Source: Streptosporangiaceae bacterium (GTDB lineage: Bacteria > Actinomycetota > Actinomycetes > Streptosporangiales > Streptosporangiaceae). From it: a stretch of 64,000 nucleotides of DNA. The notes below the pieces were generated by a model. The model did not search any database, was not told the DNA's origin, and worked only from the letters and a program-made list of their open reading frames with translations. Shown here piece by piece: positions 41,367 through 50,780 of the stretch (position 1 is the stretch's first letter; every line of letters starts with the position of its first letter). The translations under genes and the position numbers were made by a program. The stretch lies in assembly GCA_025934635.1 (NCBI GenBank), contig JAICWX010000001.1, positions 1 to 64,000 on the forward strand. Direction: 5' to 3'.

Positions 41367-42698
41367 TTAGCCGAGAACGAGGCGACCGACTCCGCCAGTG
41401 ATCTCCACCGTGGTGCCGAAGCCGCGGGACAGCTCGGCCAGCTCCTTGAGGATGCGCTCGCCGTCCGCGGCGGACGCGAGCTCCGGCCGCCCCCGCCGGT
41501 GCACCGGCTGCCCGAATCCGAGCGTCACCGGGTGCAACTCGACGACGGCCGGCCGGTGCCGGTCGCCGGCCGGCGGCGCCGTCACCACCGGGACGACGGT
41601 CTCCCAGTACTCGCCGTAGGCCCCCAGCCCGCACGTATCGGCCAGGCTGCGGGCATTGAAGAAGCCGAACGGGGTGATGGGCCTGCCCGACGGAACCTTC
41701 GCGTAGTCCTCGGCCGGCAGCCGTTCGGTCAGCTCGATCTGGCTGACGATGTTACCGAGGCTGTAGAAGATCGGCCGTCCCTGGTGCACCTCGATGCCGC
41801 GCAGCCGGTGCGGGCCGTGCCCCACCACGACGTCGGCCCCCGCCTCGACCGCGGCCCGCGCGAAGTCCCGGACGAACCCGGCCGGCTCGGCCTCGGTGCC
41901 GCCCGGCTCGTGCGTGTGCACGCTGACCACGACCAGGTCGGCGCGCTGGCGCGCGTCGCGGATCCACAAGCCGATCGCGGCCAGGTCCTCCGCGTCGGCC
42001 GAGGTGGACAGGCCGGGCGCGGCGGCGGCCCGGAACAGGCCGCCGAGGAACGGGAACGGGTCGGCGTCCTGCCCCCACGGGTCGGCCCCCATCATCGCGA
42101 CGAGCCCGGCCCGCTGGCCGGCCAGCCCGGTCTGGTGGTCGACGGCCCGCAGCGTCGCCAGCTGCTCCGGCGTCACGTCCAGGACCTGCCGGTGCCGCAG
42201 CGGGCTGACGCCGGGGCGGCCGGGCAGCTGCAGGCCGGCCGGGGCCGCCTCCTGGCCCGGGGCGAAGCTGGTGGTGCAGGCCAGCAGGGCGACGCTGCCG
42301 GCCGGGCGGTCGACGTAGGCCGGCATCCGCGCGCTGGTCAGGTCCGGGCCGGCGCCGGCCGCGGCGATGCCCCGCGCCGCCAGCTCCCGCAGCTGCGCGG
42401 TCAGCCCGGGCACGCCCAGGTCCAGCGCGTGGTTGTTGGCGCAGCTGACCATGGCGACGCCGGCCTCGAGCAGCCCGTCGAGCACGTGCGTGCCGGCCGT
42501 CAGCGTGCTGCCCCACGGATCGCGCACCGGGTAACCCTGCCAGCCGTTCGCCACCACCTCGAGGTTGGCGAACGTGAAGTCGGCCGCGACCAGCAGGTCA
42601 CGCAGCGCCTGCGCGCCCGGGCCCGCGCCGAACACCGCGGCCCGCGTCGCCATCCAGTCCCCGGTCAGCGCGACAGTGAGAGGCCTGCTCCCGGTCAT
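41367..42698 (-). CDS. CapA-family metallophosphatase-like protein
   Basis: A 443-residue protein of the CapA (PGA_cap) metallophosphatase superfamily. Metal-binding motifs are TVALTGDWM, TFANLEVVANG, VSCANNHALDLGVPGL, VVVSVHTHEPGG and VVGHGPHRLRGIEVHQGRPIFYSLGN. The family includes poly-gamma-glutamate synthesis factors and enzymes acting in natural-product pathways. ATG 42698 is used as AGGAGC precedes it; a longer frame to 42887 would start in a low-quality lead. No signal peptide is seen. It is divergent from the TauD-like gene. Confidence 0.88.
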   Translation of the reverse strand: MTGSRPLTVALTGDWMATRAAVFGAGPGAQALRDLLVAADFTFANLEVVANGWQGYPVRDPWGSTLTAGTHVLDGLLEAGVAMVSCANNHALDLGVPGLTAQLRELAARGIAAAGAGPDLTSARMPAYVDRPAGSVALLACTTSFAPGQEAAPAGLQLPGRPGVSPLRHRQVLDVTPEQLATLRAVDHQTGLAGQRAGLVAMMGADPWGQDADPFPFLGGLFRAAAAPGLSTSADAEDLAAIGLWIRDARQRADLVVVSVHTHEPGGTEAEPAGFVRDFARAAVEAGADVVVGHGPHRLRGIEVHQGRPIFYSLGNIVSQIELTERLPAEDYAKVPSGRPITPFGFFNARSLADTCGLGAYGEYWETVVPVVTAPPAGDRHRPAVVELHPVTLGFGQPVHRRGRPELASAADGERILKELAELSRGFGTTVEITGGVGRLVLG

Positions 42699-42889
42699 CG
42701 GTGCTCCTGTTCCCTCGGCGTGCTCGCACCGCGATGCTGCGTCCCCCCGGTTGCACCGGGGTTGGGCCGAGGTTGGCGGCTTCTTTTCTGCCCGCCAACC
42801 GGGGGGCAGGCAGGTCCAAGGTGAACCCAAACCGTTCGGCCGGATTGTCGGTGTGTAGCTCGGCCCCATGCTGACAAAGGGGAGCACGG

Positions 42890-43909
42890 ATGATCATGCC
42901 GATTTCGACCTCTCACCCACCGGTAGCGGCCCCACCGGTAGCAGCACTGCCCTGGGAGCTGGCCGGCGCCGAGAGCCGGCTCAGCCCGGCCGAGCGCCCG
43001 GGCCGGGCGATCCGCGGCGGGCCCCGGCGGCTGCGCCGGCTCGCCGGTACCCAGCCCGACCGGCCGTACGAGCGGTTCGGGGTGACGCCGCTCAGCCCGC
43101 TGATCGGCGCCGAGATCACCGGCGTCGACCTCGGCGCCCCGCTGGACCCGCACCTGGCGGCCGAGCTGCACCGGGCCTGGCTGGAGTGGAAGGTGCTGTT
43201 CTTCCGCGACCAGCGGATCACCCCCGCCCAGCAGGTGGCGTTCGCCGCCGCCTGGGGCGACCTGGAACGGCAGCGCCTGAGCGGGGAGGGCACGACCGGA
43301 GACGGCTCGACCGCGCAGGACGGGCCCGGGGTGGCCCGCTACGTCAAGGACGCCGCCAACTCCGGCTGGGAGAACGCCTGGCACGTGGACATGACCGGGC
43401 GGCCCGAGCCGGCCAAGGCCTTCGTGCTGCGGCTGGTCCGCGGGCCCGCGGCCGGCGGCGACACCATCTTCGCCGACGCCGCGGCCGCCTACGACAACCT
43501 GCCGGTACAGGTCCGGATCGAGATCGACGACCTGCGGGCGGTGCACGACATGACCGCCGCGATGGGCGGCTTCGTCCCGGCCGAGCAGCTCGTCCGGATC
43601 CAGGCCGACTTCCCGCCGGTGGTCCACCCGGTGGTGCGGACCCACCCGGAGACGGGGCGGCGGACCCTGTTCGTCAACTCGGTCTTCACCACCCGCATCG
43701 TCGGGATGGAGCCGGAGCCGGGCGAGCAGCTGCTGCAGTACCTGTTCCGGCAGCTGCAGGCGCCCGAGTACCAGGTCAGGTTCCGCTGGACGCCGGACGC
43801 GGTGGCCTTCTGGGACAACCGGGCGGTGCAGCATTACGCCGTCTCCGACTACTTCCCGGCCGAACGCGTCACCGAGCGGGTCGCGATCGCCGGCGACAGG
43901 CCGTACTGA
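42890..43909 (+). CDS. TauD/TfdA-family 2-oxoglutarate dioxygenase
   Basis: A 339-residue dioxygenase. The metal triad is His165 and Asp167 (ENAWHVDMTG) and His315 (DNRAVQHYAVSDY), with the 2-oxoglutarate Arg in ERVTERVAI. The N-terminal 55 residues are a Pro/Arg-rich extension before FGVTPLSPLIGAEITGVDL. GGGGAGC precedes the ATG. It starts a rightward run with DrrAB-like exporter genes only 15 bp downstream, so it probably hydroxylates or halogenates nothing primary but tailors a product that is then exported; the substrate is open. Confidence 0.92.
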   Translation: MIMPISTSHPPVAAPPVAALPWELAGAESRLSPAERPGRAIRGGPRRLRRLAGTQPDRPYERFGVTPLSPLIGAEITGVDLGAPLDPHLAAELHRAWLEWKVLFFRDQRITPAQQVAFAAAWGDLERQRLSGEGTTGDGSTAQDGPGVARYVKDAANSGWENAWHVDMTGRPEPAKAFVLRLVRGPAAGGDTIFADAAAAYDNLPVQVRIEIDDLRAVHDMTAAMGGFVPAEQLVRIQADFPPVVHPVVRTHPETGRRTLFVNSVFTTRIVGMEPEPGEQLLQYLFRQLQAPEYQVRFRWTPDAVAFWDNRAVQHYAVSDYFPAERVTERVAIAGDRPY

Positions 43910-43924
43910 AAACGGAGGTGGCCC

Positions 43925-44881
43925 ATGGCGACCGTCGCCATCGAGACGCAGGACCTGCACAAGACCTATTCGGCCGGCGGCCGGGAGGTCAAGGCGGTCC
44001 GCGGGATATCCCTGACCGTGCGCGAAGGGGAGTCGTTCGGCCTGCTCGGCCCCAACGGGGCGGGCAAGTCGACCACGTTCGGCATGCTGACCACCCGGGT
44101 CAAGCCGACCGCGGGGACCATGTCGGTGGCCGGTGCCGACCCGGTCCGCGACCCGGTCAGCGTCAAGCGCCGGATCGGCGCGGTAACCCAGTACAACACG
44201 CTGGACCGGCAGCTCACGGCGCTGGAGAACCTGGAGTTCCGGGGCCGGTTCGCCGGCCTGCCCGCCCGCGAGGCCCGGGCCCGCGGCCGGCAGCTGCTCG
44301 ACCGGTTCGGGCTCGGCGACCGGGCCGACGCCATGGTGCACCGGCTCTCCGGCGGCCAGGCCCAGCGGGTGATGATCGCGCGGGCGCTGCTGACCCGGCC
44401 GGCCGTGCTGTTCCTCGACGAGCCGACCTCCGGCCTGGACCCGCAGACCCGGGTCAACCTGTGGGAACTGCTGCGGGAGATGCACCAGGGCGGCCAGACC
44501 ATCGTGCTGACCACGCACTACCTGGAGGAAGCCGAGGCGCTGTGCGAGCAGATCGGCATCATCGACCACGGCGTGATGCTCGCCTCCGGCCGCCAGGACG
44601 AGCTGAAGGCGCGGGAGGGCGGCGACTCGGTGGTGACCCTCGTGCACGAGACCGGCACCGACCTGTCCGGCGTCCTCGCGGCGGTCGAGCTGATTCCCGG
44701 CGTCAACCGGGCCGAGGCCGAGGGCGAGACCCTGCGCGTGTTCACCACGCGCACGGACGTGGTGCCCGTGCTGCTGCGCACCAGCCTCAACGCCGGGCTC
44801 TTCGTGCTCGATGTCTCCGTACGCCGTCCCAGCCTGGAGACGGTCTTCCTCACCCTGACCGGACGGGAGTACCGGGAATGA
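43925..44881 (+). CDS. ABC exporter ATP-binding protein (DrrA-type)
   Basis: A 318-residue ATPase with Walker A LLGPNGAGKSTTFGML, Q-loop AVTQYNTLDRQLTALENLEF, signature LSGGQAQRVMIARALL, Walker B VLFLDEPTSGLDP and H-loop TTHYLEEAEAL. The C-terminal DrrA domain ends RPSLETVFLTLTGREYRE. GGAGG lies before the ATG. It is coupled to the permease (ATGA) and follows the TauD-like gene. A daunorubicin-resistance-type exporter of a secondary metabolite is likely. Confidence 0.94.
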   Translation: MATVAIETQDLHKTYSAGGREVKAVRGISLTVREGESFGLLGPNGAGKSTTFGMLTTRVKPTAGTMSVAGADPVRDPVSVKRRIGAVTQYNTLDRQLTALENLEFRGRFAGLPAREARARGRQLLDRFGLGDRADAMVHRLSGGQAQRVMIARALLTRPAVLFLDEPTSGLDPQTRVNLWELLREMHQGGQTIVLTTHYLEEAEALCEQIGIIDHGVMLASGRQDELKAREGGDSVVTLVHETGTDLSGVLAAVELIPGVNRAEAEGETLRVFTTRTDVVPVLLRTSLNAGLFVLDVSVRRPSLETVFLTLTGREYRE

Positions 44882-45762
44882 CCGCACAAACCACCCAGCC
44901 GCCCGAAGTCGCCGTCACCTTCCTGCCCGGCGGCGCCTCCGCCGGCAGCAGCCTGCTGCACCCGGGGCAGTGGCGGTTCTTCGCCCTGCTCGCCCGCGAC
45001 CTGCGGGTACTGCGCCGGGACCTGTTCAGCTTCCTGATGCGCTCGGCGACCCAGCCGCTGCTGTTCGTCTTCGTCTTCGCCTACGTGCTGCCCAAGACGC
45101 AGAGCGCGGGCGGCGCCAGCCCGTCGCCCGGGGGGATCAGCTTCTCCACCATCTTGGTGCCCGGGATGGTGGCCTCGGCGGTGATGCTGCAGGGCATCAT
45201 GGCGGTGTCCACCCCGCTGGTGATGGAGCTGTCCTACACCCGGGAGATCGAGGACCGGGTGCTCGCGCCGATCCCGCTGTGGCTGCTGGCCGCGTCCAAG
45301 ATCGTGGCCGGGGCCATCCAGGGCTGCGTGGCCGGCCTCGTCGTGCTGCCCTGCGTGATCCTCGTGCACGCGCCGGGCCAGGCCCCGCACATCTCGTTCG
45401 CGCACTGGCCGCTGGCCGTGCTGGTGCTGGTCCTCGCCTCGCTCCTGATGGCCGGGCTCGGCCTGCTGTTCGGGACCGTCGTGGAGCCGCGCAAGCTCAG
45501 CCTGCTGTTCACCGTCATGATGGTCCCGATCACCATGCTCGGCTGCGTCTACTACCCGTGGGCGTCGCTGGCCCGGGTCGGCTGGCTCCAGTGGCTGGTC
45601 CTGATCAACCCGCTGGTGTACGTGAGCGAAGGCCTGCGGGACGCGTTCGTCCCGCACGTGCCGCACCTGCCGGTCTGGGCGTTCATGGGCGTGCTGACCC
45701 TCGGCACCGTCCTGGTCTGCGGCATCGCCTCGTGGACGCTGCAGCGCCGGCTCACCGACTGA
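44878..45762 (+). CDS. ABC-2 exporter permease (DrrB-type)
   Basis: A 294-residue permease with a 45-residue cytosolic lead and six hydrophobic segments. It has the DrrB features RSATQPLLFVFVFAYVLPKTQ, SFSTILVPGMVASAVMLQGIMA, REIEDRVLAPIPLWLLAASK and the late INPLVYVSEGLRDAFVP. It pairs with the preceding ATPase as the export channel. The start ATG overlaps the ATPase stop. Confidence 0.93.
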   Translation: MTAQTTQPPEVAVTFLPGGASAGSSLLHPGQWRFFALLARDLRVLRRDLFSFLMRSATQPLLFVFVFAYVLPKTQSAGGASPSPGGISFSTILVPGMVASAVMLQGIMAVSTPLVMELSYTREIEDRVLAPIPLWLLAASKIVAGAIQGCVAGLVVLPCVILVHAPGQAPHISFAHWPLAVLVLVLASLLMAGLGLLFGTVVEPRKLSLLFTVMMVPITMLGCVYYPWASLARVGWLQWLVLINPLVYVSEGLRDAFVPHVPHLPVWAFMGVLTLGTVLVCGIASWTLQRRLTD

Positions 45763-45767
45763 CCGCC

Positions 45768-48488
45768 GTGACGGTTACCGTCCCCGCTGTCGACCCTGGC
45801 CCTGGCTTTTTCCCTGGCCTGCTGGCCCGGGACCGGGAGCTGGCCGAGCTCGGCGGGCTGCTCGACCGGGCGCGCCTGGTCACCCTGACCGGGCCGGCCG
45901 GGGTGGGCAAGAGCCGCCTCGCCGCCGCCCTCGCCGCCGACGGCCGGTGGGCGGCCCGGGCTACCGTGGACCTGCTCGACGCGTCCGACCAGACAGCCGC
46001 GCGGGAGCTCATCGCCCGCGGCGCGGCGGAACTGGCCGGGACCGGTCCGGCGGCGGGGCTGGACGGGGACCGCGGTCCCCGGCTGCTGCTGCTGGACCAC
46101 TGCGACCTGGTCCTCGGCCCGGCCGCCCGGTGCGCGGCCGAGCTGCTGGCCGGGGCGCCCGGGCTGTGGATCGTGGCCACCGCCCGGGAGGGCCTGGGCG
46201 CGGGCCAGGAGACCGTCTACCCGGTCCGCCCGCTGCCGCTGCCGGACGCCGTCGCTTTTTTCGCCACCCGGGCCGGCGCCCAGCGCGGCGGGCTCGCCCC
46301 GGAGATCTCGGCCGAGATCCACCAGCTCTGCGCCCGGCTCGACGGCCTGCCGCTGGCGCTCGAACTGGCCGCCGCCCACACCAAGGTGCTGACCCCGGCC
46401 CAGATCCTGACCCGGCTGGACGACTCGATGCGGCTGCTGACCGGCGGCCTGCGGGCCAGCCACCCCCGGCACCGCTCGCTGCGCGCCGCGCTCGACTGGG
46501 GCGCCGCCACCCTGGCCGCGTCCGAGCGGCTGCTGCTGGCCCGGCTCTCGGTCTTCGCCGGCCCGTTCACCCTCGACGCGGCCGAACGGGTCTGCGCCGG
46601 GCCTGGCCTGGCCGAGGAAGAGATACTCGAGGCGCTGGCGGGGCTGGTGGCCAGGTCGTTCGTCGGCTGCGACCCTACCGGCAGGCAGGCCCGCTACCGG
46701 CTGCTGCACACCGTCCGCCAGTACGCGGCCCAGCTGCTGGCCGCCGCCGACGAGGCCAGCCTCATCCAGCAGAACCGGGTGGACTTCGCCAGCGCGCATC
46801 CGGAGACGCTGTCCGTCCCCGACCTCACCGAGGCGGTCCGCTGGTGCACCGCTCACGGCGCGATCGGCGACGCCCGGCGGCTGGCCGCGTCGGCCGCCCC
46901 CTTCTGGCTCCTGGCCGGCCACCTCCGCGACGGCGCTGCTCTCCTCGCCACGGTCGTGGCCCAGGCTGATGAGACCACGTCGTCCCCGGACCCAGCCGCC
47001 TATGCCGGCGTCCTGCTCGCCCAGGGCATGTTCGACTGCGCACTCGGCCAAGCCGACCGGGCAGCCACGGCGGCTGACCACGCCATGGCGCCGGCTGCCC
47101 GGCGCGGACCCGGCGGTGCCGGCCGGCCCTGGGCCGATGTGCTGGCCGGGATGGCCGTGCTGGGCGGCGACCCGGCCGCCGCCGCGCGCCGCATCGCCGC
47201 CGCGGCCGCCGCGCTTCCCGCGGATTCGCCGTGGGCACCGGTAGCCACCGCGCTGCACGCCGTGGCCGCGGCCGAGGCGGGCTGGGCCGGCGAGGCGCAG
47301 GAGACGGCCGCGCGGGCCCTGGCCGCCGCCCGGGCCCTGGCCTCATCCGGGAGCCTGACCTCATCCGAGGAAACGGCTCCCGCGCTGATCGTCGCGCTGT
47401 TCGCGGCGGGCCGGGTAGCCCGCAAGCAAGGCCGGCTGGGGGCGGCGCGGACCTGGCTCGGTGAGGCCGAGGCGCTGGCCGCCGGGCCTGAAGCCAGGGG
47501 CGCCCGCGCCTTGATCCTGGCCGAATCGGGGCGGCTGGCCCTGGACCGCGGCTCGGACGACACCGAACCCGGCCTGGCGTGCCTCGACCAGGCGGTGGCG
47601 CTGGCCGCCGAGACGGATTCGCCCTGGCTGCACGCGGCCGCACTCGACATCCTCGGCCGCAGCCGCCTGCGGCACGGGCACGGGCCGGCCGCCCGCGGCG
47701 CCTTCGCCCGGGTCACCGCGCTGTCCCGGGAAACGGTGGCCCCCCAGGCGGTGGCCGGGATCCTCGGGCTCGGGCAGGTGGCGCTGGCGGCGGGTTCGGC
47801 CAGCGCGGCCTGGACGCTGATCGAGGAGGCGCACGCCATCGCCCGCGCCGGGGCGGCGCCGTCGCTGCTGGCCCGCACCCTGCAGGCCGTCGGTGACTGC
47901 GCCGGGGCCCTCGGCAACGTCTCGCGGGCGTGGACCGCCTACCACCAGGCGCTGACCGTCCGCCTCGAGGCCGGCCTGCCGGTCATGGCCATCGAGTCGC
48001 TGGAGTCACTGGCAGGCCTGGCGCTGGAGCAGGGCCGCACCGAGTACGGCGTCCGGCTGCTCGGCGCCGCCGACGCCCTGCGCGAGGCCGCGGGCAGCAT
48101 CCGGCCGGTGCCCGCGCAGGACCGCCTGGACAAGGCGACTGCCCTGGTCACACTGGAACCGGGCCGGTTCGCCGAGCTGCGCGCGGAGGGCCTGCGGTTG
48201 TCCCTGCCCGAGGCCGCGGCCTACGCCGGCCGCCAGCGCGGCCCCCGCCAGCGCGGCGCGGGCTGGGTCAGCCTGACCCCGGCCGAACGTCAGGTGGCCG
48301 ACCTGGCCGCGACCGGCCTGACCAACCGCGAGATCGGCGAGCGGCTGTTCTCCTCGCCCCGCACCGTCCAGGTCCACCTGTCGCACGTCTTCGCCAAGCT
48401 GGGCATCAGCTCCCGCAAGATGCTGGCCACCGAGATCGAGGCCCGCAACCGCCAGCTCCCCCCGCGCCCCCAGCCCACCCCCGCCTGA
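45768..48488 (+). CDS. Large ATPase-LuxR transcriptional regulator (LAL-like)
   Basis: A 906-residue regulator. The N-terminal NTPase has Walker A LTGPAGVGKSRLAAAL (residues 42-49), Walker B RLLLLDHCDLV, DGLPLALELAAAHTKVL and SHPRHRSLRAALDWGAATL, as in AfsR/MalT-like STAND proteins. A long TPR-like alpha-helical middle (residues 330-820) follows. The C-terminal LuxR HTH reads LTPAERQVADLAATGLTNREIG with RTVQVHLSHVFAKLGISSRK. It starts with GTG 45768, five bases after the permease stop. Such proteins often activate antibiotic clusters. The linked exporter and oxygenase genes are plausible targets. Confidence 0.92.
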   Translation: MTVTVPAVDPGPGFFPGLLARDRELAELGGLLDRARLVTLTGPAGVGKSRLAAALAADGRWAARATVDLLDASDQTAARELIARGAAELAGTGPAAGLDGDRGPRLLLLDHCDLVLGPAARCAAELLAGAPGLWIVATAREGLGAGQETVYPVRPLPLPDAVAFFATRAGAQRGGLAPEISAEIHQLCARLDGLPLALELAAAHTKVLTPAQILTRLDDSMRLLTGGLRASHPRHRSLRAALDWGAATLAASERLLLARLSVFAGPFTLDAAERVCAGPGLAEEEILEALAGLVARSFVGCDPTGRQARYRLLHTVRQYAAQLLAAADEASLIQQNRVDFASAHPETLSVPDLTEAVRWCTAHGAIGDARRLAASAAPFWLLAGHLRDGAALLATVVAQADETTSSPDPAAYAGVLLAQGMFDCALGQADRAATAADHAMAPAARRGPGGAGRPWADVLAGMAVLGGDPAAAARRIAAAAAALPADSPWAPVATALHAVAAAEAGWAGEAQETAARALAAARALASSGSLTSSEETAPALIVALFAAGRVARKQGRLGAARTWLGEAEALAAGPEARGARALILAESGRLALDRGSDDTEPGLACLDQAVALAAETDSPWLHAAALDILGRSRLRHGHGPAARGAFARVTALSRETVAPQAVAGILGLGQVALAAGSASAAWTLIEEAHAIARAGAAPSLLARTLQAVGDCAGALGNVSRAWTAYHQALTVRLEAGLPVMAIESLESLAGLALEQGRTEYGVRLLGAADALREAAGSIRPVPAQDRLDKATALVTLEPGRFAELRAEGLRLSLPEAAAYAGRQRGPRQRGAGWVSLTPAERQVADLAATGLTNREIGERLFSSPRTVQVHLSHVFAKLGISSRKMLATEIEARNRQLPPRPQPTPA

Positions 48489-48518
48489 CCGGCCCGCAGT
48501 GGCCCTCACCAGCGACAA

Positions 48519-48556
48519 CGACGGGGCTCCGCTGCCCTCACAGCGGAGCCCCGTCG
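48519..48556. terminator. Perfect 16-bp hairpin between convergent genes
   Basis: CGACGGGGCTCCGCTG and its exact complement enclose CCCTCA, between the regulator stop (48488) and the convergent radical SAM stop (48572). A textbook strong bidirectional terminator; it marks the left border of the radical SAM cluster. Confidence 0.85.
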
Positions 48557-48571
48557 GCGCGGCCGGCCCAG

Positions 48572-49504
48572 TCAGGTGACCGAGTCGGCTGAGGCTTCGA
48601 AGTCGCGGCGGGCGGCGGCGAACTCGGCCCAGCCGCGGCGCTCGGCGTACTCCAGGTAGACCCCGCCGCAGTCGGAGCGCAGCGGGCAGCCGTCGCAGGG
48701 CGCGCCGTGCTCCCGGGTCTGGTCGTCCATGAACTGGTCGTAGTTGTCGTAGACCTCACCGTGGTACATCATCCGGATGAACCGCGAGCCGTCCTCGATG
48801 GCGAGGCGCTCGTACGGCGTGACGACGCAGAGCGGGAAGCCCTCCAGGGTGATCTGGTAGTCCGCGTCGGCGAGAACCAGCTCGTCGAGCACCGGCAGCA
48901 GGTGCGTCCTGGTCTCCTGCACGGTGGGCGCCTGCATGTCGAGGGCGAAGTAGCCGCTGCCGACCGGGTGCAGGTTCGAGATGTTGATGTGCTTCACGCC
49001 GAGCTCGATGCACAGCCGGCAGATGTTGCCGATCTGCCCCATGTTCATCCGCGTGACGACCATGTTGACCCGGACCCCGATGCCCGCCGCCACCGCGTTC
49101 CTGATCCCCTCGATGGTCTCGCTGAAGCCGCCCGGCGTCTGCGTCTGGCAGTCCTGGGTGTGCGCGTCGGCGCCGTGCAGCGAGATCACGAACAGCCGGA
49201 CTCCGCGCTCGGCCAGCTTGGCCACGAACGCCGGGTCCCGCAGCCGCCGCCCGTTGGTCTGGATCTGCACTTCCGGGTAGCCGAACATCTGGGCCGTCTC
49301 CAGCAGGTCCATCAGCTGCGGCAAGATGGTGGGCTCGCCGCCGTGCAGGTTGAGCGACTCCCAGTCGTCGCCGGCGTTCGTCACCAGGAACTTCATCAGG
49401 TCCTCGTACTTGACCGCGTCGGTCTTGGCCAGCGGGGAGCCGACCACGCAGAACCCGCACTTCTCGTTGCACAGGTCGGTCACGTGCATGCTGAGCTGCT
49501 TCAT
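48572..49504 (-). CDS. Radical SAM enzyme with SPASM-like C-terminus (cluster rSAM B)
   Basis: A 310-residue radical SAM protein. The [4Fe-4S] motif CNEKCGFC uses Cys12, Cys16 and Cys19. SAM-binding parts are LNLHGGEPTILPQL (GGE) and FVISLHGADAHTQD. A C-terminal cysteine cluster CDGCPLRSDCGG (Cys270, 273, 279) suggests an auxiliary Fe-S cluster, as in SPASM or twitch proteins. It differs clearly from the three other radical SAM proteins here. I choose ATG 49504 (AAAGGA eight bases upstream); a GTG at 49510 would add two residues. It is the last gene of the leftward operon. Confidence 0.92.
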   Translation of the reverse strand: MKQLSMHVTDLCNEKCGFCVVGSPLAKTDAVKYEDLMKFLVTNAGDDWESLNLHGGEPTILPQLMDLLETAQMFGYPEVQIQTNGRRLRDPAFVAKLAERGVRLFVISLHGADAHTQDCQTQTPGGFSETIEGIRNAVAAGIGVRVNMVVTRMNMGQIGNICRLCIELGVKHINISNLHPVGSGYFALDMQAPTVQETRTHLLPVLDELVLADADYQITLEGFPLCVVTPYERLAIEDGSRFIRMMYHGEVYDNYDQFMDDQTREHGAPCDGCPLRSDCGGVYLEYAERRGWAEFAAARRDFEASADSVT

Positions 49505-49517
49505 CGTCACAAGTCCT

Positions 49518-50780
49518 TTACAGCGTGAGGCCCGCGTGGCGAGCCGCCTCGGCGAACACGGTGCGGGTGTCGACCTCGGTGTCGAGGATGGTCAGGTACT
49601 CGGCGCGGGCGGCGGCCAGCCGGTCCCGGGTCGCGGTGTCGTACAGGGCCCGCTCGATGCCCTGCACCACGGCGGGCTCGTCGAGGAGCTCGAGGTCGGT
49701 GAAGGCGCCGGTGTAGGGGTTGCCGGACAGGATCGGCGCCAGGAAGTCGTGGAAGCCGAGCGGCCACATTCGCATCTGGTGCAGCGGCAGCATGCCGTCC
49801 AGCCAGGAGCGAACCGCGGGGGTGAGCCCGCCGAGCCGGGCGTCGACCGCGTCGATGGCCGGGGCGTCGGGCACGGCGAAGCTGTTGGTCAGGACGACCG
49901 CGGGGATGTCGGACAGGACGGCCCGGCCCAGCGTGGTCGCCCCGATGTTGAGGCTGAGCACCAGGTCCGAGGCGCCGAGCATGGTGGTGAAGCGGGCCGG
50001 GGAGCACGGCGGCAGGGCATGGACCCGGCCCGGCGGGAGCGCCGCCAGCTCCGGCGGTACCTCCCCGATCAGCAGGAAGTGGGTGCTGTCGGGCAGCTGG
50101 GCCAGGTAGCGGGCGAGCAGCCGCGGTACCCCGCTCAGCACGTGGGTGCCGATCGAGGACAGGTACTTGTCCTCCGGCATGTGCTGCCAGGGGGCGATGG
50201 TCAGCAGCACCAGCCGGTCCCTGGGCCCGAGGCCGAAGGTCTCGTGCAGATGCCGCTTGGTGCGCCGGGTCACCCGTTCGGTGCCCTCCCAGAGGCGGAA
50301 CGGGTAGGCCCGGCCCTCGCGTTCGGGGTGGGCCAGCGGGACCGGGCGCAGGAACACGTCCATGTCCAGGATGCGCTTGTCGGCCGGCCGGTCTTCCTCG
50401 AACATGTCGACCGAGCAGGAGGTCTTGTCCCACTCCCAGATGTCGATCGGCAGGATGGGAACCCCGTACTCCTCGATGAACCAGGACTCCAGGCCGAACC
50501 GCTCCCGGAACACCCCGGTGAAGGTGTAGTAGTCGGACAGCACGATGGCGTCCGGCTTGAACTGGCTGACCTCCTCGTCGAGCAGGAGCCGGACCAGGCG
50601 GCCCATCCGCGGCTCGATCGTGGTGAACGGGATGCCGCTGCGCCGCATGACCTGCTCGGAGACGGGCGAGATGACGAAGTGGCTGCGCACCCCGAGCGGC
50701 TCCAGCTGGCGGGCCAGCGACAGGCCGATGACCGTCTCGCCGAAGCCGGCCGTGGACAGGGCGAAGAACATCAGGTTCAT
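49518..50780 (-). CDS. Glycosyltransferase-like protein (GT-B-like, possibly DUF6365)
   Basis: A 420-residue soluble protein. The N-terminus MNLMFFALSTAGFGETVIGL has the Gly-rich loop of GT-B-like folds, followed by LARQLEPLGVRSHFVIS and DAIVLSDYYTFTGVF. The C-terminal half reads THFLLIGEVPPEL and PARFTTMLGASDLVLSLNIG, then TTLGRAVLSDIPAVVLTN, as in donor-binding domains that use a conserved acidic/Gly loop. I cannot assign a specific GT family. It is coupled to the nucleotidyltransferase (ATGA), which would make its nucleotide-sugar donor. Confidence 0.7.
   Translation of the reverse strand: MNLMFFALSTAGFGETVIGLSLARQLEPLGVRSHFVISPVSEQVMRRSGIPFTTIEPRMGRLVRLLLDEEVSQFKPDAIVLSDYYTFTGVFRERFGLESWFIEEYGVPILPIDIWEWDKTSCSVDMFEEDRPADKRILDMDVFLRPVPLAHPEREGRAYPFRLWEGTERVTRRTKRHLHETFGLGPRDRLVLLTIAPWQHMPEDKYLSSIGTHVLSGVPRLLARYLAQLPDSTHFLLIGEVPPELAALPPGRVHALPPCSPARFTTMLGASDLVLSLNIGATTLGRAVLSDIPAVVLTNSFAVPDAPAIDAVDARLGGLTPAVRSWLDGMLPLHQMRMWPLGFHDFLAPILSGNPYTGAFTDLELLDEPAVVQGIERALYDTATRDRLAAARAEYLTILDTEVDTRTVFAEAARHAGLTL

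Noticed and set aside
41358..42824. 488-codon frame opposite the CapA gene
   Set aside because: Arg/Gly/Ala-rich shadow; the CapA metal motifs are all on the minus strand.
44970..45767. Upstream extension of the large LuxR regulator into the permease gene
   Set aside because: The extension is low-complexity and out of frame with the DrrB-type permease; GTG 45768 just after the permease stop fits the NTPase N-terminus.
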